From positions 11,733,077 to 11,797,076 of the forward strand of contig JAJEKV010000039.1 in NCBI GenBank assembly GCA_021234155.1: a stretch of 64,000 bases of DNA, written 5' to 3'. Made by a program: the position numbers and the translations under genes. This document shows, in pieces, positions 11,108 through 22,878 of this stretch (position 1 is its first letter; each line of letters starts with the position of its first letter). The notes beneath the pieces were generated by a model that ran no database searches, was not told where the DNA came from, and saw nothing but the letters and a program-made list of their open reading frames with translations. This DNA is from Isoetes taiwanensis (taxonomy: Eukaryota; Streptophyta; Lycopodiopsida; Isoetales; Isoetaceae).

Positions 11108-12830
11108 TCAATGGCTGATTTTTCATGTTCTTTAACAAAACAGATGCTTTGTCATTCTGATCAACTAATCTAAGCCTTCTGGATGTACCTTTTTTGGATG
11201 GCTCATTGACATATGCATATATTTGCCAGTCCACATTCTGAATTCCATCTTCCTCGTTTGGACAGATGTCTAATTTCTTCACTCCACATTCATCACATTC
11301 ACCTTTGATGCATTGTAGTTTATGCCATTCATCCGTCACATATTTCTTGCAAACTGTTGACCTCCACAAGATACTAACATTATCAAAAGTCTTCTTGTTT
11401 GCTTGACATACTCCATTGTTTTGCTGGGATGCACAGACACTGCAGCAGCAAGTGCAATTAACATGTAGGGATCTCCTCATACCATTGAAGGCCTTTCTGT
11501 ACAGATCTGCTTGCTCATGTTTGACACAACAACATATGTTTCTCTCCTTCAATTTCCTTATGCAATCAGGTTTCAGATACTCGAACTGTCGAAGGCGAAT
11601 TTTGGTATCAGGATTCTGATATACAAACTGTTGATAAAGCTCAGACTGCAATAACAAAAGCATTAAAGACCATGTTAGCAAAATGATGTCGGCAACCAGA
11701 TGCCAAAAGAGTATTGAACTATACTATTGTACAATTAATGTATGTTCTATGTACATAAAATGTCCATCCAACAGTTCCACTGATCTGTTACTGTACATCT
11801 AATGTACATCAGTACATCTAATGTACAGCCAACAGTTCCACTGATCTGTTACTGTACATCCAATGTACATCCAATGTACATCCAGTGTACATCTAATGTA
11901 CATCTAATTATTGTTCCAATATTAGTACATCACATTAATGTTACAATATTAGTACAACTAATGTACATATGTATGATTTGTTTGGCTTCATTACCTGAAA
12001 GTACACTAAAATGTAAAATGATGTAATTTTGATATTCAAGTACATGTAAATGCAGCTGCATGGACATGTAAGTGTTAATGGATGTACATCTAAAAAGTAC
12101 CTAATAGCACATCACTGCAAGATTTCTGCTACTATGTAAACAATGTAAAAATGTAAACAATGTAAAATGCAATACATTTCATGAAAACCATGTGTATTCA
12201 TTAACAGGTCACTCGGAACAGAACTAGAATGTACAGAAGAAAGTCATGAAAGAATTTTGGAAGAAAACATAATCTCCAAAACTGAATTGATTCAATTACA
12301 AGAGCAAACCTGTGAGATATCAAGGTATTGTATTGCTTGTGTTCTCCTCTTCATGACATCTCTAACCTTTGGTGAAACTTTGGTATTGTCAAGCCAAAAT
12401 TCACGAACCTGACATTTGATTGAATCATCGATTCTATTTGATCTTGGCATCCTTCCTGCCAAAGCCCATACATTTGCTCCACTTAATGACATTATCTTCC
12501 TTCTTGCTGCAGCTTTGGATAAATGAATGTTTTGCAGCCAATTTATCTTTGCTATTAGCAGACTTTACTTCTTGAAGCCCATCTTTCAAGTTTCTGATCA
12601 TTGATTTCGTAACAATAACTTCGGAAGGATTTCCAATTACAGGTTTGAAAAAAGAAAAAAGCCTGTCATCTTGCAACAAACGAGCACAAAAAACTAATCT
12701 TTGATCTGGACGAAGCGTTTGCCAGCAACTGAGGATGCAATCCACCGGCATCACTTCCATTGGAATTCTCACCCTCCATGACAAACCATAGTATCTTGAT
12801 GTACATCTAAAATGTACCCCAAAAAAGCAC
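11103..12830 (-). pseudogene. N-terminal half of a Cys-rich transposase-like gene
   Basis: Two exons on the minus strand: 12310-about 12830 and 11103-11645, joined in phase across an intron (GT at 12309, AG at 11646). The first has an 'FWLDNTKVSP..RDV..RR' block after a Lys/Arg-rich helical region and a one-base frameshift near 12525. The second has a 'CCC..H' cluster, a 'C.CCC..C' cluster, then 'WH..QC..G.C..CG...LDICPNEE'. From memory this order recurs in a multi-copy, uncharacterised protein family of bryophytes, lycophytes and ferns, which I infer to be transposase-like. The frame stops at 11103, exactly where the plus-strand gene ends, so the C-terminal half is missing. The matching C-terminal half occurs elsewhere at 59196-60682. 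Confidence 0.6.
11730..12085. repeat. TGTACAT-rich array inside the minus-strand intron
   Basis: Repeated ATGTACATC and TGTACAT units, some in direct tandem, lie within the intron 11646-12309 of the Cys-rich gene. They show no coding potential. Confidence 0.75.
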
Positions 12831-12955
12831 AAATTCGTCCTTCAATTCAGTACGATGTACGTACACCCTTTCATGCTTTTACCCTTATGGATGCACGGAC
12901 CAGTTGGGTCCTCCGGGACGGTATTGAACTGTCTTATACAATTGTACATCGTACC

Positions 12956-13038
12956 AGCATACTTATTACTGCTAAGGTTTTTCCCTCGAAAACACTTCAG
13001 GGCGGGGGTTTTTTAATCCTGTCAGTAATACGCTTGCT
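12956..13038 (+). repeat. Conserved stem-loop repeat, copy 1
   Basis: An outer stem (AGCATACTTATTACTG with CAGTAATACGCTTGCT) encloses a core with CTCGAAAAC and AGGGCGGGGGTTTTTTAATCC. The core matches 42198-42283 closely while the outer stem sequences differ but still pair. The hairpin is followed by a TTTGGGTCC-like segment and then by a TATTC tail at 13094, so it probably lies in the 3' end of a LINE-type element. Confidence 0.65.
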
Positions 13039-13069
13039 GCTCTCTTTTGTTTGGGTCCCATAGGCCAAT

Positions 13070-13112
13070 CGATCTCCGTGGATGCTAAAAAATCTATTCT
13101 ATTCTATTCTTT
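13070..13112 (+). mobile_element. LINE 3' end with (TATTC)n tail
   Basis: GGATGCTAAAAAATC is followed by three TATTC units. The minus strand at 35265-35305 has GGACGCTAAAAAACC followed by the same tail, and the minus-strand LINE at 35684 ends GGGACGTTAATGTA then TATTC repeats. This suggests a LINE family that ends in a pentanucleotide tail rather than poly(A). Confidence 0.65.
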
Positions 13113-13460
13113 ACATAGGGAAGCGTTTCTTACAGATCACATCAATTTAGAAAATAAATTTTAGAACATCACGTTAATACAAAATATGCAAGGGAAATAT
13201 CAAATAAGATTTCTACAACTGCGTTCATTGTGACCGCCATTACCACAACGTGTGCACTTGTACACAAGCTTTTCTCTACCCCTGTCCTTTATCCTATTCC
13301 GTTTCGTTTAAGGCCTTCCAAAGGATGACGTGTTGCAGGAGGTAGCATTTCTTTATTTTCAAGAAGTTAAATATTTGGTGGATAAATAGCTCTAATATAT
13401 GAATAGCAAAATGAATCAACAAGTAACCTGGATTGGTTTCCAAATTGTTGTGACCTATAT

Positions 13461-13621
13461 GAATGATCATCTATTGTTAAATCATGGTTTTTAGTGATTT
13501 TTACAATACAAGGCTTATTTGGGAAAATACTTACAAATTATGGCCATTTTAGAAATTTCAAAAATATGGAAGGGTTTTTGGGAATTAAATCAAAAATTAA
13601 GGTTACTGTGGTAAATTTCTC
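13461..13621 (-). repeat. Right terminal inverted repeat of the MULE
   Basis: This is the reverse complement partner of 2300-2460. The outermost bases read GAGAAATTTACC on the minus strand and are followed by the TTGCTCTTA target duplication at 13622-13630. Confidence 0.9.
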
Positions 13622-13630
13622 TTGCTCTTA

Positions 13631-16600
13631 CTTGGCAACAACGTATGTGCAAATGTAAGGGGCACTAACGAGGAGATGCAATAGGGACTGGGGCAATTGT
13701 AGATCTTGGACATAGTATAGTTTCTTGGATACGGTTTTGTGTTACAATGTGCTAATTGATACATGAATTCATGTTTGTTCACTTAGAGGTTTAAGTAGCT
13801 TGGATGATATGAAATGGCATCTTTCTCTATTAGTGTTTTAGCAATTGGAGGCCAAACCTCTATAGATGAAGGCGGAGCTTAAAATATTTGCATTAAAGGT
13901 TGCAAGGGGAATGATTTGTTTTTGCTTTTTTACATTTAACTGTTGCAAAGCAAATGTCCTGGGACATTCCACTATGGTCTTTGTAGAAGACAAAACAAAT
14001 TCAATTCATCTCAACTATGTGCACTCCAGGTGTTAGTACTCGTGGTCCAGGCATGTTTGGAATTCATGTTTTTTATTTTTCATTTCATGGTTGTAAAAGC
14101 TTTTACTTAGATTGTTTTGAGCATCTGAACAACCAAAGAAGAATCTTATGATTATTCAAAATACATGGCAGTCCATTAGATGCTAAACTATATCTTAAAT
14201 AACTAGTAACGTTGCCCGACATTGCCAGGCTTTAGCTACATGTAATAGGCAAGGATGTATAGAAATGTTTGTTTAATTTGTTCGTTGGTCGTATGCAAAA
14301 GATTTGTTTGCTTATGGCCCAGATTTCACATATAACTCAACGTTGATAGTGTGTGGTAAGGGTGTACATGCATCTGGATAATGGTTAGGAGATTGCTTTT
14401 TACTCGTCAAGCTAGCATTATGACTTTCAAATTTTCTTTGAGGAATGAGGGGAGGAGGCCATCCCCATGCATTTAACGAATTTAAATTCGAATGGTTAAG
14501 ATATCACTATCCATAGGAATTTAGCTAGAGCGAGGATTTGTAGATGATGGTAATATCTATGATTTATACGGATATTGGATATGTCTTATATTGTCCTGGC
14601 ATTTAAAGAGTGTTTCAATGTGTCCTAAAGAGGAAAAGTTTGAAACTATTATTTGAAAATGTTTAAATCTAAAATGTTGGAGATACTACAAATTTTTGGT
14701 GATAGAATATACATCAGACATTATTTTAAGGTCCACTCCGACCTAAAAAAAATAGCCTCACATTATAACTGGCACCATTGCAATTATTTAAACAGGTGGT
14801 TGCATGCCACGTGGCTCATTTTTTATGTAATAATGAACTAGACTAGGTTGTTGAAAACAGAATCTACTTTTGCTCATTCAAAATCTAGCACGACTATATG
14901 CTAAAGGGGATAGTGCTATCTCACAAGGATAACCAAATTGATTCACATGTAAGCAATTAATGTAAGCAATTGCTAAAGTTGTTATGAGTTCTCTTTAGCC
15001 AATGCTTTAGGAAGTTTAATATGGTGTGCGTGCGGGTTACTTTAACCAATTTCAGAATTGACCAGAGTCTTTCATTCATCTGGGTAGAATCTTTGAGAAC
15101 GTGGTATATGATGACATGGCTGATTCAAGCAATATCCTCATTCCTAGAGCACTTTCACTACTAATATAAATGTCGTCTACAAACAGGAATATAAACATAA
15201 ATACTATCGTTCTTTCCTCGGTAAAGTTTGAGGCCTTTGGCAAATTTCACACAACTTATTAACACTTTTAGCAACTAGAGTTTTAAGTCGGATGTTGCTG
15301 AAAGTTGTTAATGAAAAAGGCACAAAGTGCCAGTATGCATATTTTGGCAAATGTCTAAGGCATGGAATATAGCTCTTCCATTGGTATTAATTAACCATAG
15401 TTATAAAAGTGTCATAGCTAGCTACTTAAAACAAAAATGACTGTAAAAAAATAAACAAATCTAGTGCCTTATAACTTCTTTTGCACATGCTTGACTGTCT
15501 TTCTTTTTCCAGATGCTCTGCCGTCATCTATGTCATATTTCCAATTGACTTAGAGTCATAGACAGCATCACATCCAATATCAGTTGTACAATAATGTGTT
15601 TTATGCACAACCCCATTAGAGTTGGGATATATCTGAAGTAATGCTTTTTATTCACAACCCCATTACACTTAGCAACTTGGACTGGACAGAGTTACTACGA
15701 ATTTAACACACATGAATGCTTACCTTTATGTTGTTGATGGCCCCATTAGACTTGGCAATTTGGACTAGACAAAGTCATATAACAAAGTTACAGACATAAA
15801 TGCTAATCTTTGTTGTCCGTGGCTAGATCTTTGATGCAGAGAACTAACATCACACAAATCTGCCAAGTCAAAATAAATGCAGTGGCATCATACAAGTCTT
15901 CCAAGTCAAAATAAATAGTCAATATTATTCCAATATATCTAACATAGAAAAGCAACCTACCAAGTGACTCCATGTGACTTTGATAAATAAAATGGTCGTC
16001 CTTTGGGTTTCCGACTCACCTACTGAAGAGGTTGCGGGGAAAAGTGCAAGCTATGAAAGAAGTCCTCTTTTAGATTTGCCAAAGAAACTACTATTGCACT
16101 TCTTAGATCTTTGAAACAATAAATGCTACAGACATAAATCATTTCTCCATTAGCACAAATTAGATGATATGAAAATGATAGTGCTATTTCAACAAATCTT
16201 AAAGTGAAGACTATTGTGCTCGATCCTTAGCTCACCCCTTACTGCATTAGCAAACATCATAATACAAAAGATGTGCATCAACAAACAACACAAAGGCAGA
16301 ATATATACCAAATTGACCTATTTCTTACCTAAGATGGATCATCATAAGATCAATAGATCACAACTGGATGCTATCAAAGCAATTCTGAAGAAAGCTGATT
16401 GGTAAACTCAATAGACTTTAGAATGTTGCCTTTCATGATGCAATTATACAAAGCTACAAAAATTTCAAACATGGCATAGACTCTTTAGAAGAAAATGAAC
16501 AGTATAACAAGAACTCCAATTATGCAATTTTACATTTGCTCTTGTCAATATCATTTGCAAACTCCATTGCTATCGAGGTGTCTGAATTAGCAGCTGAAGT

Positions 16601-16900
16601 ACTGACCCACAAGCTCTCCAATTTACATCGAAGGAATAAATATATGTGTGCAAACTTTCTCAAACTTCCTAGTTTGACAAATATTATCTTACTGCTATAG
16701 ATGCAGCTATATTAGATATATATACCTTTGAAGTTCCGATCTGTATCAAGACAGAATCATGATCTATGACATTCAAAAAAATTAATAATATGCAAGCGCA
16801 AATAAGAATCAAAAAGTAGGGTCTACATACTGAAGTGCATCATCATACAACTATTAGGTTTGAGAAACATATTTCCTCTTCATCTCAGCATACCATCATT
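13631..16900. other. AT-rich non-coding DNA
   Basis: No reading frame stands out in this 3.3-kb stretch. Apart from the Helitron-type terminus at 14203-14230 I see no conserved structure. Confidence 0.55.
14203..14230 (-). mobile_element. Helitron-type 3' terminus, minus strand
   Basis: On the minus strand a decayed GC-rich hairpin (GCCTGGC...GTCGGGC) is followed after seven bases by CTAG and then T. A short hairpin just before CTRR, with insertion next to T, is the Helitron 3' signature. The element body would extend to higher coordinates; its 5' end was not located. Confidence 0.5.
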
Positions 16901-17324
16901 TCGTTCCTAAACATACATTTGCTTGGATGATACAAGACTTGGGGAGAGTACTGGAGATTCCAAAAGCAACTCTCTGCAATTGCAGTTGCTAGGACATGTG
17001 ACGTCCCGTGCTCGTATACGATGCCCCGATCGTATAGAACTGGAGTTCATCCCTCTTGACAGTGCAAGGTCGCTGCCACGAGGTCGTCCATCTATCATCG
17101 GGCCCTTGATGTGAGCAAGAACCCAACGGGGAAGAATGGACGTGTCATTCATCCCGTCTCCCTCGGGATCTACCTAGTTGCGGAAGCACATCGAACATGA
17201 GCACGTAGCATCAAATAACATACATATCCACCAAGCATCTGTAACAACAACGTCAGTAACATCAATAGAGAGGAATCCTACCTAAGGCTCAGACTCAAGA
17301 GGATCGACTAACAGCTCGGGAAGG

Positions 17325-17690
17325 TCAAAGCAGACAAAGTTTGTAACAATGGACTTGGCTGGCACAGAACATGGTCATTGTCCACTCCATCCGCCCCTTC
17401 TGTGCATACTTTGCAGATAGGCTGATAAGTCTTGGAGCCTGACTGTAGCTTGCCGGGTGCATAGCCAAAGGGACTACTCCTGGGTTACATCTCCCCAGTT
17501 CCAGATGAGGCAGGAGGAGATCACTTCCCTGTAGAAGATGCATGCCAGTTACAGTCGGGCTAGAGAGCCACTGCTCGTCTACGACTTCAATCCCATTGAA
17601 GGTGACGCATTGACCCAAGAGCTCGGACAAGTCTTCCTTGTCAGCCGGTCTAGCTCCGCCACCCACAGCCAGATGGGCTCTTATGCACAG
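17325..17690 (-). CDS. Unrecognised open reading frame, possible TE fragment
   Basis: About 115 codons are open without introns and have a composition more like coding DNA than the AT-rich flanks. I recognise no domain. The higher-GC block 16,940-17,690 around it may be a piece of a captured gene or retroelement. No start or partner exon is evident, so it may not be a gene. Confidence 0.2.
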   Translation of the reverse strand: MCIRAHLAVGGGARPADKEDLSELLGQCVTFNGIEVVDEQWLSSPTVTGMHLLQGSDLLLPHLELGRCNPGVVPLAMHPASYSQAPRLISLSAKYAQKGRMEWTMTMFCASQVHCYKLCLL

Positions 17691-18216
17691 GCTGCATTAG
17701 TTGGGAATTAATGGGCCAATCTAGAATCATCAACTAAGAAGGCTCTGGGTCTCTACCCCGCTTCCCAATGCACAGGAATGCTCACAGAGATCAACCATAA
17801 TTATTCATAGAACTGAAAAATAGAATTGCAAATAGGCTCTTGGAAATCTTAGAAGGATATACCTAAGGTGCATCTAAGTATACATGAAATTAATTTATTT
17901 TTACAAGGATCTTGAAGGTCGTACATCTATCCTTGGAAGGAATTACATCCGTTTCACGGCTTAATTAACATCTTAATTAAGCATTACCTTAGAACCCTGC
18001 ATGATCCCTACTGGACTCCTTTAATGCATGCAAAATTAATTACCGTAAGGTAATATTCCCACATTAACATTGTAGTGATATTGGATATATTGGTTTCAAT
18101 AGTCTTATTTTTAAATGACCATTCTATCGAACTTTAAGGCCTTTAAAATATACCTTCGTGTAACTATCGAGACAATACTTATACTTTAGGACTGCTATTG
18201 GCAGGCAGCCTCAGGC

Positions 18217-18280
18217 TGCCATGGAGAGTGGGCCTGTTGTTGGTAGGTTGCCATGGAGAGTGGGCCTGTTGTTGGTGGGT
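18217..18280 (+). repeat. Two tandem 32-bp units
   Basis: TGCCATGGAGAGTGGGCC... is repeated at 18217-18248 and 18249-18280 with a single A/G difference near the end of the unit. Downstream, about 18,440-18,750, is a short coding-like stretch ending in Asn codons that I cannot assign. Confidence 0.7.
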
Positions 18281-18965
18281 TGCCTGGGGTTGATCACAGC
18301 AGCAGCCCTATTGGGGTTGTGAGGTGAGGCCAGCACCACGTAATGGAGTTAGTGATATTAGTGATGATGAGCCATCTCCTTCCCCTCCTCGTAGGCCTGT
18401 AGCACCTGGCCAAGCATCCATGATGTGATACACAATGCTATGCTATCTCCTATTGTGTTCTCTCCAAATGCGGAACGAGTGCATGTGGCCCCGGAGGTCG
18501 TCTCTTCGATTGTGAACATAAATACACTTCCGGAGAGCCTATGTTCGACTGTTCAAGATTCAATTGGGCTGCTTATTTGCAGTCTTGGAGCACATTGTCT
18601 CCCATATGGAATGAAAGGAGATTGAGGTTAGCACTGTGAAGCGGCATCATATGCATGCACAAATGAACTTGGCCGGGGCACTCCTCATTAGGGAACTATG
18701 TCAGATTGATGCCATGGCGAGGAGCCACAATGCAGCCATGAACAACAACTAGGTGATGCTTTGCTCTTCGCGTATTTGCTTTATTGTCTTCCTTGTTTCT
18801 TGATTCCATGTCCTTTGCATAATGAAAAGCAAAAAAAAATTTAAAAATGCTTCTGGAAATTGTGTGCATACTTGAGTGGAAAAAAATGTGACATCTGATT
18901 GCAGAAAAATAGAATCTTTGTATGATTGTTTTGCATTGCTTGCATGATCTTGACAGTTATGGAAA

Positions 18966-19517
18966 ACGAAATTTTAACCACCTTAAAATTTCGCCCTATT
19001 TCAGCTAAATTTTAAAAGGTGAAATTTCATGTTGACATCGTGGCGGGCGTTTTGGGCAGCGCCGCCTTCTCCCTCTGTTTCTGCCGATCTGTTTCTGCCT
19101 CTGTTTCTGCCTGCTCCCTGTTTCTTCCCCTCTATTTCTGCGTATCTGGGCGCCGCCTGCTCCCGTTGTGAAGAACCTCGAGCCCATCTGAAGCTCTGAG
19201 GCGATGAATGAAGCTTTGATTTGTTCTTAAGACAAATCCGGTGGCTCTAGACAGAAACTAGCTCAAGATCATCCCCTTTTCTCATGATTGGATCATGATT
19301 CACGGCTTGCTTCTCTCATTTTCTTTCTTCAGTGCATGAATCCGGTTGAAGTGAGGTATTTCTTTCTGTCTTGAATCAGATATCTCAAGAACAGGCTGAT
19401 TTTCTGATTTTTTCTTCTTTCATGCATGAATTTGGATGAATCAGAGGTGTTTTTTTCGGGCCTGAACCAGAGATCCTCATGAACGGGCTAAAATTTTAAG
19501 GTAGTTAAAATTTCGTC
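18966..19517. mobile_element. MITE-like element with ~31-bp terminal inverted repeats
   Basis: 18966-18996 and the reverse complement of 19487-19517 match at about 28 of 31 positions (ACGAAATTTTAACYACCTTAAAAT core). The 552-bp span has no coding capacity. Its right arm abuts the second foldback at 19518. Confidence 0.6.
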
Positions 19518-19658
19518 GGAGAATTTGAATCGCCATGAAATTTCTTGTGGAAATTTTCAGCCGGACTGGCGGGCGCCACTTTCAGCGGCTCTCTGCCGCT
19601 CGTGGCCGCCAGTCTTGAAAATTTCCACAAGAAATTTCAAGGCGATTCAAATTACTCC
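19518..19658. repeat. 141-bp foldback with ~55-bp arms
   Basis: The arms starting GGAGAATTTGAATCGCC and, on the other strand, GGAGTAATTTGAATCGCC pair almost perfectly for about 55 bases around a roughly 30-base loop. The loop itself contains a smaller AGCGGC/GCCGCT hairpin. The near-identity of the arms implies recent formation or selection on pairing. It could be a MITE or a small-RNA precursor. Confidence 0.7.
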
Positions 19659-20999
19659 TTCCTTAAAAAACACTGGGGAAATGGATGACTGATTGCATTG
19701 GCATATTGCATGGGATTAGCCCCTGCCCTTTAAGGGTGGGTGGGTTGCTTGGGCTGCGCAATGCGCAGGGGTTTCGACTCCCCCAGCTCGTTTCTTTCTT
19801 CTACTTGCAAGTGTGGTGCCAAGGCATTGCAACCTTGGTTTCCCAGGATGGAACAAGACAGTGGCAGCAAGACTTTTGATGCTGCAACAAAGACAGATAC
19901 AATAGTGGCGGATCTTAGCCCATGGCGCAGCGTGAAGCAAAGAGAAATTGTGACGGTAAGTTATTACAGGAGCTTTTCCTGGCGTCGAGTCTTGTTATGC
20001 CAAATTAGCATCCTATTCCCATGCAACCAAATTAGCATACTTAGCGTTGGATGGATATATTTGGCATGGCCCTATAATAAGGGAATCAAGCATGTTTATA
20101 CCCTGTTTCTATTTTGAAGTTAAAGAATTATGGGGGCATATGCAAAGGTTGAACCCCCTAAAAATAGAGCCATCTAAGCGTTTGACCCCATCAAACGATT
20201 ACATGTATGGATAAGATACATCTAGAGGGCATATGCTTCAGAATATGCTCCCTGCCAAAGATTGGGAATCGCCTAGAGGCCCCCCGCAACGATAATATAG
20301 TGCGCAAGAGTGGTGTAAGATTATTTCCAGCCCAAAATCCCCTTTTGGGTGTTTCAATTAAGAAGGTAGTCATAATGAGCCCTTGTTAGCCACATTCCTG
20401 CACCCTTATGGCCACATTGACATTCTTGGGTTTTATTTTATTAATTGTTGTTGATACTAAGGAATCCATTCATCTCTTTCTTCCTTTCTTTTAGGCAACC
20501 CTCGTTCTTAAGGCATAGAGCAAGATGATAACTTTATAAGCGAGCTGATAATAACTAAGCTGCTAGTTTTTTCCTGTTATAAGAGCTCCACCAAAGGAGT
20601 CAAAAGTACAACAAAACACCTGCAGCTCATGTAGATTCATTAACTCTTATAGCCTAAAGCTGTACACTTTGGATGTAGTCTGGTAAGAATGTAACTGCTT
20701 ATCAGTAAGACTGCCACCTTTATAGTGAAAATTTCCATAAAAGTCTCCTCTTGTGGCTTTGCAAAATATCAAGAGGGAAAAGGATGTGGGGAAAAGAAAA
20801 ATATGTACATAGAGAAACGAGTACAACAGATGGAACTGGATAATGCTAGGTTAGGTTGGTGCCAATATGATGGAAGATGGATGAAGCCAGCAGTTTTCAA
20901 TATAGCTTGCAGAATGTAATAATCTGATTACTGTTCCAGAAAGTGGTGTTACCTCATAAAGCTTACTTCTGCTGGAGGTTTTCAAAAAGGAGGACAAAA

Positions 21000-22878
21000 T
21001 TATAAGTTATGGTCATTCTCCTTTGTAAAGTTGAGTGATGCTAGAGATTTGAGGTTCATAGGCTCGCATATTTCTCCATCTTGCCCCATCCAGATTGCCC
21101 GGGCAACCACCTCATTAGCTCGTTCTGTAGGATGGAACTCATCCCACCACAGATATGTCTCAGCATTGCTGCAAGCCATCTCTGGAAACAAACACATCAA
21201 CAGACCCCCAAACCTGCCTGCTCCACAGCAGGCAGTCCTGATAGTGTGAAATCCTGATTTCCAAAACCCCCACTCTAATCAGCAACAGCAAAACTAGTTA
21301 CAAAATGCATTCAGTGTATTCTAAAAATGCTTACCATATTTGCTTGGTTCTTCAATAATCTTGAGAAGGGAAGAGAAGGGGTTGCAGTTTATTATTTTAA
21401 CCTCTTTATGCGATCGAGAGAACTTTTTGATCTCAGAACTCACAGCAGAGTTAAAATCCGTAACCATGGAATTAATCTCTTCAATGCAAGAGCCTGTGGT
21501 ACTATTATCCTCAAATAAGTAGTGGGGAACGCAACCCAAAGGACCTATGCCAATAGAGACTATTTTTCTTACGCCATGTTTATGCATAATCTGGCCAGAT
21601 GGAGTTGAGGATTAAAATCAAATCAGAAAAGTGTCAGAAATTATATGATGAAGAATTACCTCCACTTGCTCCAGAAGTTGTGATGCAATATGCCTGGCGA
21701 ACTTTACTGGCGAGAGGGCATTGCGGATCCCACTAACATTTCGCAGATAATGATGGATATAATCATTAGATCCGATGGACATGTAATGAATGCTATGAGA
21801 CATAATATTTTCGGCCCTTCCTCGCCCGACTGATTTAGCTAATGTTTCTTTCACTTCCAAAATATGTTGTACTTGATCAACAAGAGGTATATGCTCACCC
21901 TGCGATAATAATTTCACAGATTGACATTCTGCTGCATTTTCTTTTCAAATATATGGCATCGATTAGAGGGTTAAAAGTTATACCAGATCAGACCCGCTTT
22001 GGTTCAAAATCCCCGCTCCAGCTGAGGCGAAATTCACCCCTTGCATAATCGCGTGAATAGCAGTAGCATTTTTAGTTCCTAAGTACGTGGGCACCAACGG
22101 CAACCCCATATATGATGCTGCAAAGATACAGACAGTGATCAGATTAATTTGCAAGCTTATCAAATAAATTGATGTAAAATTTGAGAAGCTAACCTAGATA
22201 ATCCACACTGAGGCGCCCATTGCTAAAGCGTCCAGTAGGTCTGTGAGTATCAAAGTCTCTGCCATATGGAGCAATATTGGATCGGGCTAAAGTCTGGAGA
22301 TAGTTATTGTTCCCTGCGTCCACGGTAGAATCTCCATATATAAAGAATGCCGGAACAATGGGATGAAGCGCCGGAGCAGGGGCAATCCCCCCAAAGGAAT
22401 ACCAAGGTGAATGTGGAGCCATGGCAGGGGCAGGGCCAGGTGCAGGTGCAGGGCTAGGAGCCATTACAGGGGGCAAAAAGCTTATGGAATGTGGCGATGG
22501 AGACGGACTTAATGATACCAAACCTGCTTCCGGAGCTAAGCTTGGACTACTAACAAGCTCTGTTTCTGGTTTTTTGAATCCTCTCTGATGATTCCGCAGC
22601 CGCAAGCTCAAAACCACAATGCATGTTAAGATCAGCATAGATACGGCAAAATGTGTGGCATAACCTGCATCATCAGGCGATCAAATTTCAGATACGGCAG
22701 GAGACAAGAATTTAATATTGATCGTGAAGCAAGAATCGCTAGAAAGACAGATTCGGGACCAATTTACAAGCTAAGATCATTTTGAAATGAAAATTTACTT
22801 ACGGAATGAAATACGACAACGAGATCCGGAGGGCCTGGCTAATAATCCACCTCCATCTGATGTGCTCGCCATCGCCAT
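21000..22878 (-). CDS. GDSL esterase/lipase, six exons, intact
   Basis: Exons on the minus strand are 22803-22878, 22194-22664, 21984-22117, 21660-21899, 21335-21590 and 21000-21253. All introns are GT-AG and phases agree, giving 476 codons without stops. Residues about 30-52 form a hydrophobic segment, probably a signal anchor, followed by a Pro/Ala/Ser-rich linker to about residue 120. The SGNH-hydrolase blocks follow: GDS with nucleophile Ser138 ('FIYGDSTVDAGNN'), 'GVNFASAGAG' with the block II Gly, 'SIGSNDY' with the block III Asn, and 'DEFHPTE' with Asp430 and His433. It also has the 'CCG.G' motif typical of plant GDSL lipases. The family hydrolyses ester substrates such as acyl lipids or cutin-type polymers; the specific substrate is unknown. 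The N-terminal anchor and long linker are unusual for a family whose members mostly have cleavable signal peptides. The start at 22878 is the first ATG that gives an open, in-phase exon. Confidence 0.93.

Larger units (their letters stand above)
2300..13621. mobile_element. 11.3-kb Mutator-like element (MULE) with long TIRs, carrying gene fragments
   Basis: The left end (2300-2460) and the reverse complement of the right end (13461-13621) align over about 161 bases, starting GGGAAATTTACC and GAGAAATTTACC. They are flanked by a perfect 9-bp direct repeat. Long TIRs with a 9-bp duplication are the hallmark of the Mutator superfamily. No canonical MULE transposase is visible inside. The cargo is a decayed LINE (2500-5870), a plus-strand multi-exon pseudogene with an FCP1-like domain (6061-11107), and a convergent minus-strand Cys-rich gene fragment (11103-12830). 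This makes it Pack-MULE-like, although one of these genes could instead be an unusual transposase. The boundaries are very secure; the interpretation of the cargo is inference. Confidence 0.9.

Noticed and set aside
19700-19800. tRNA-like SINE head with a GGTTTCGACTCCC box
   Set aside because: The box A spacing and sequence are poor, and no body or tail follows.
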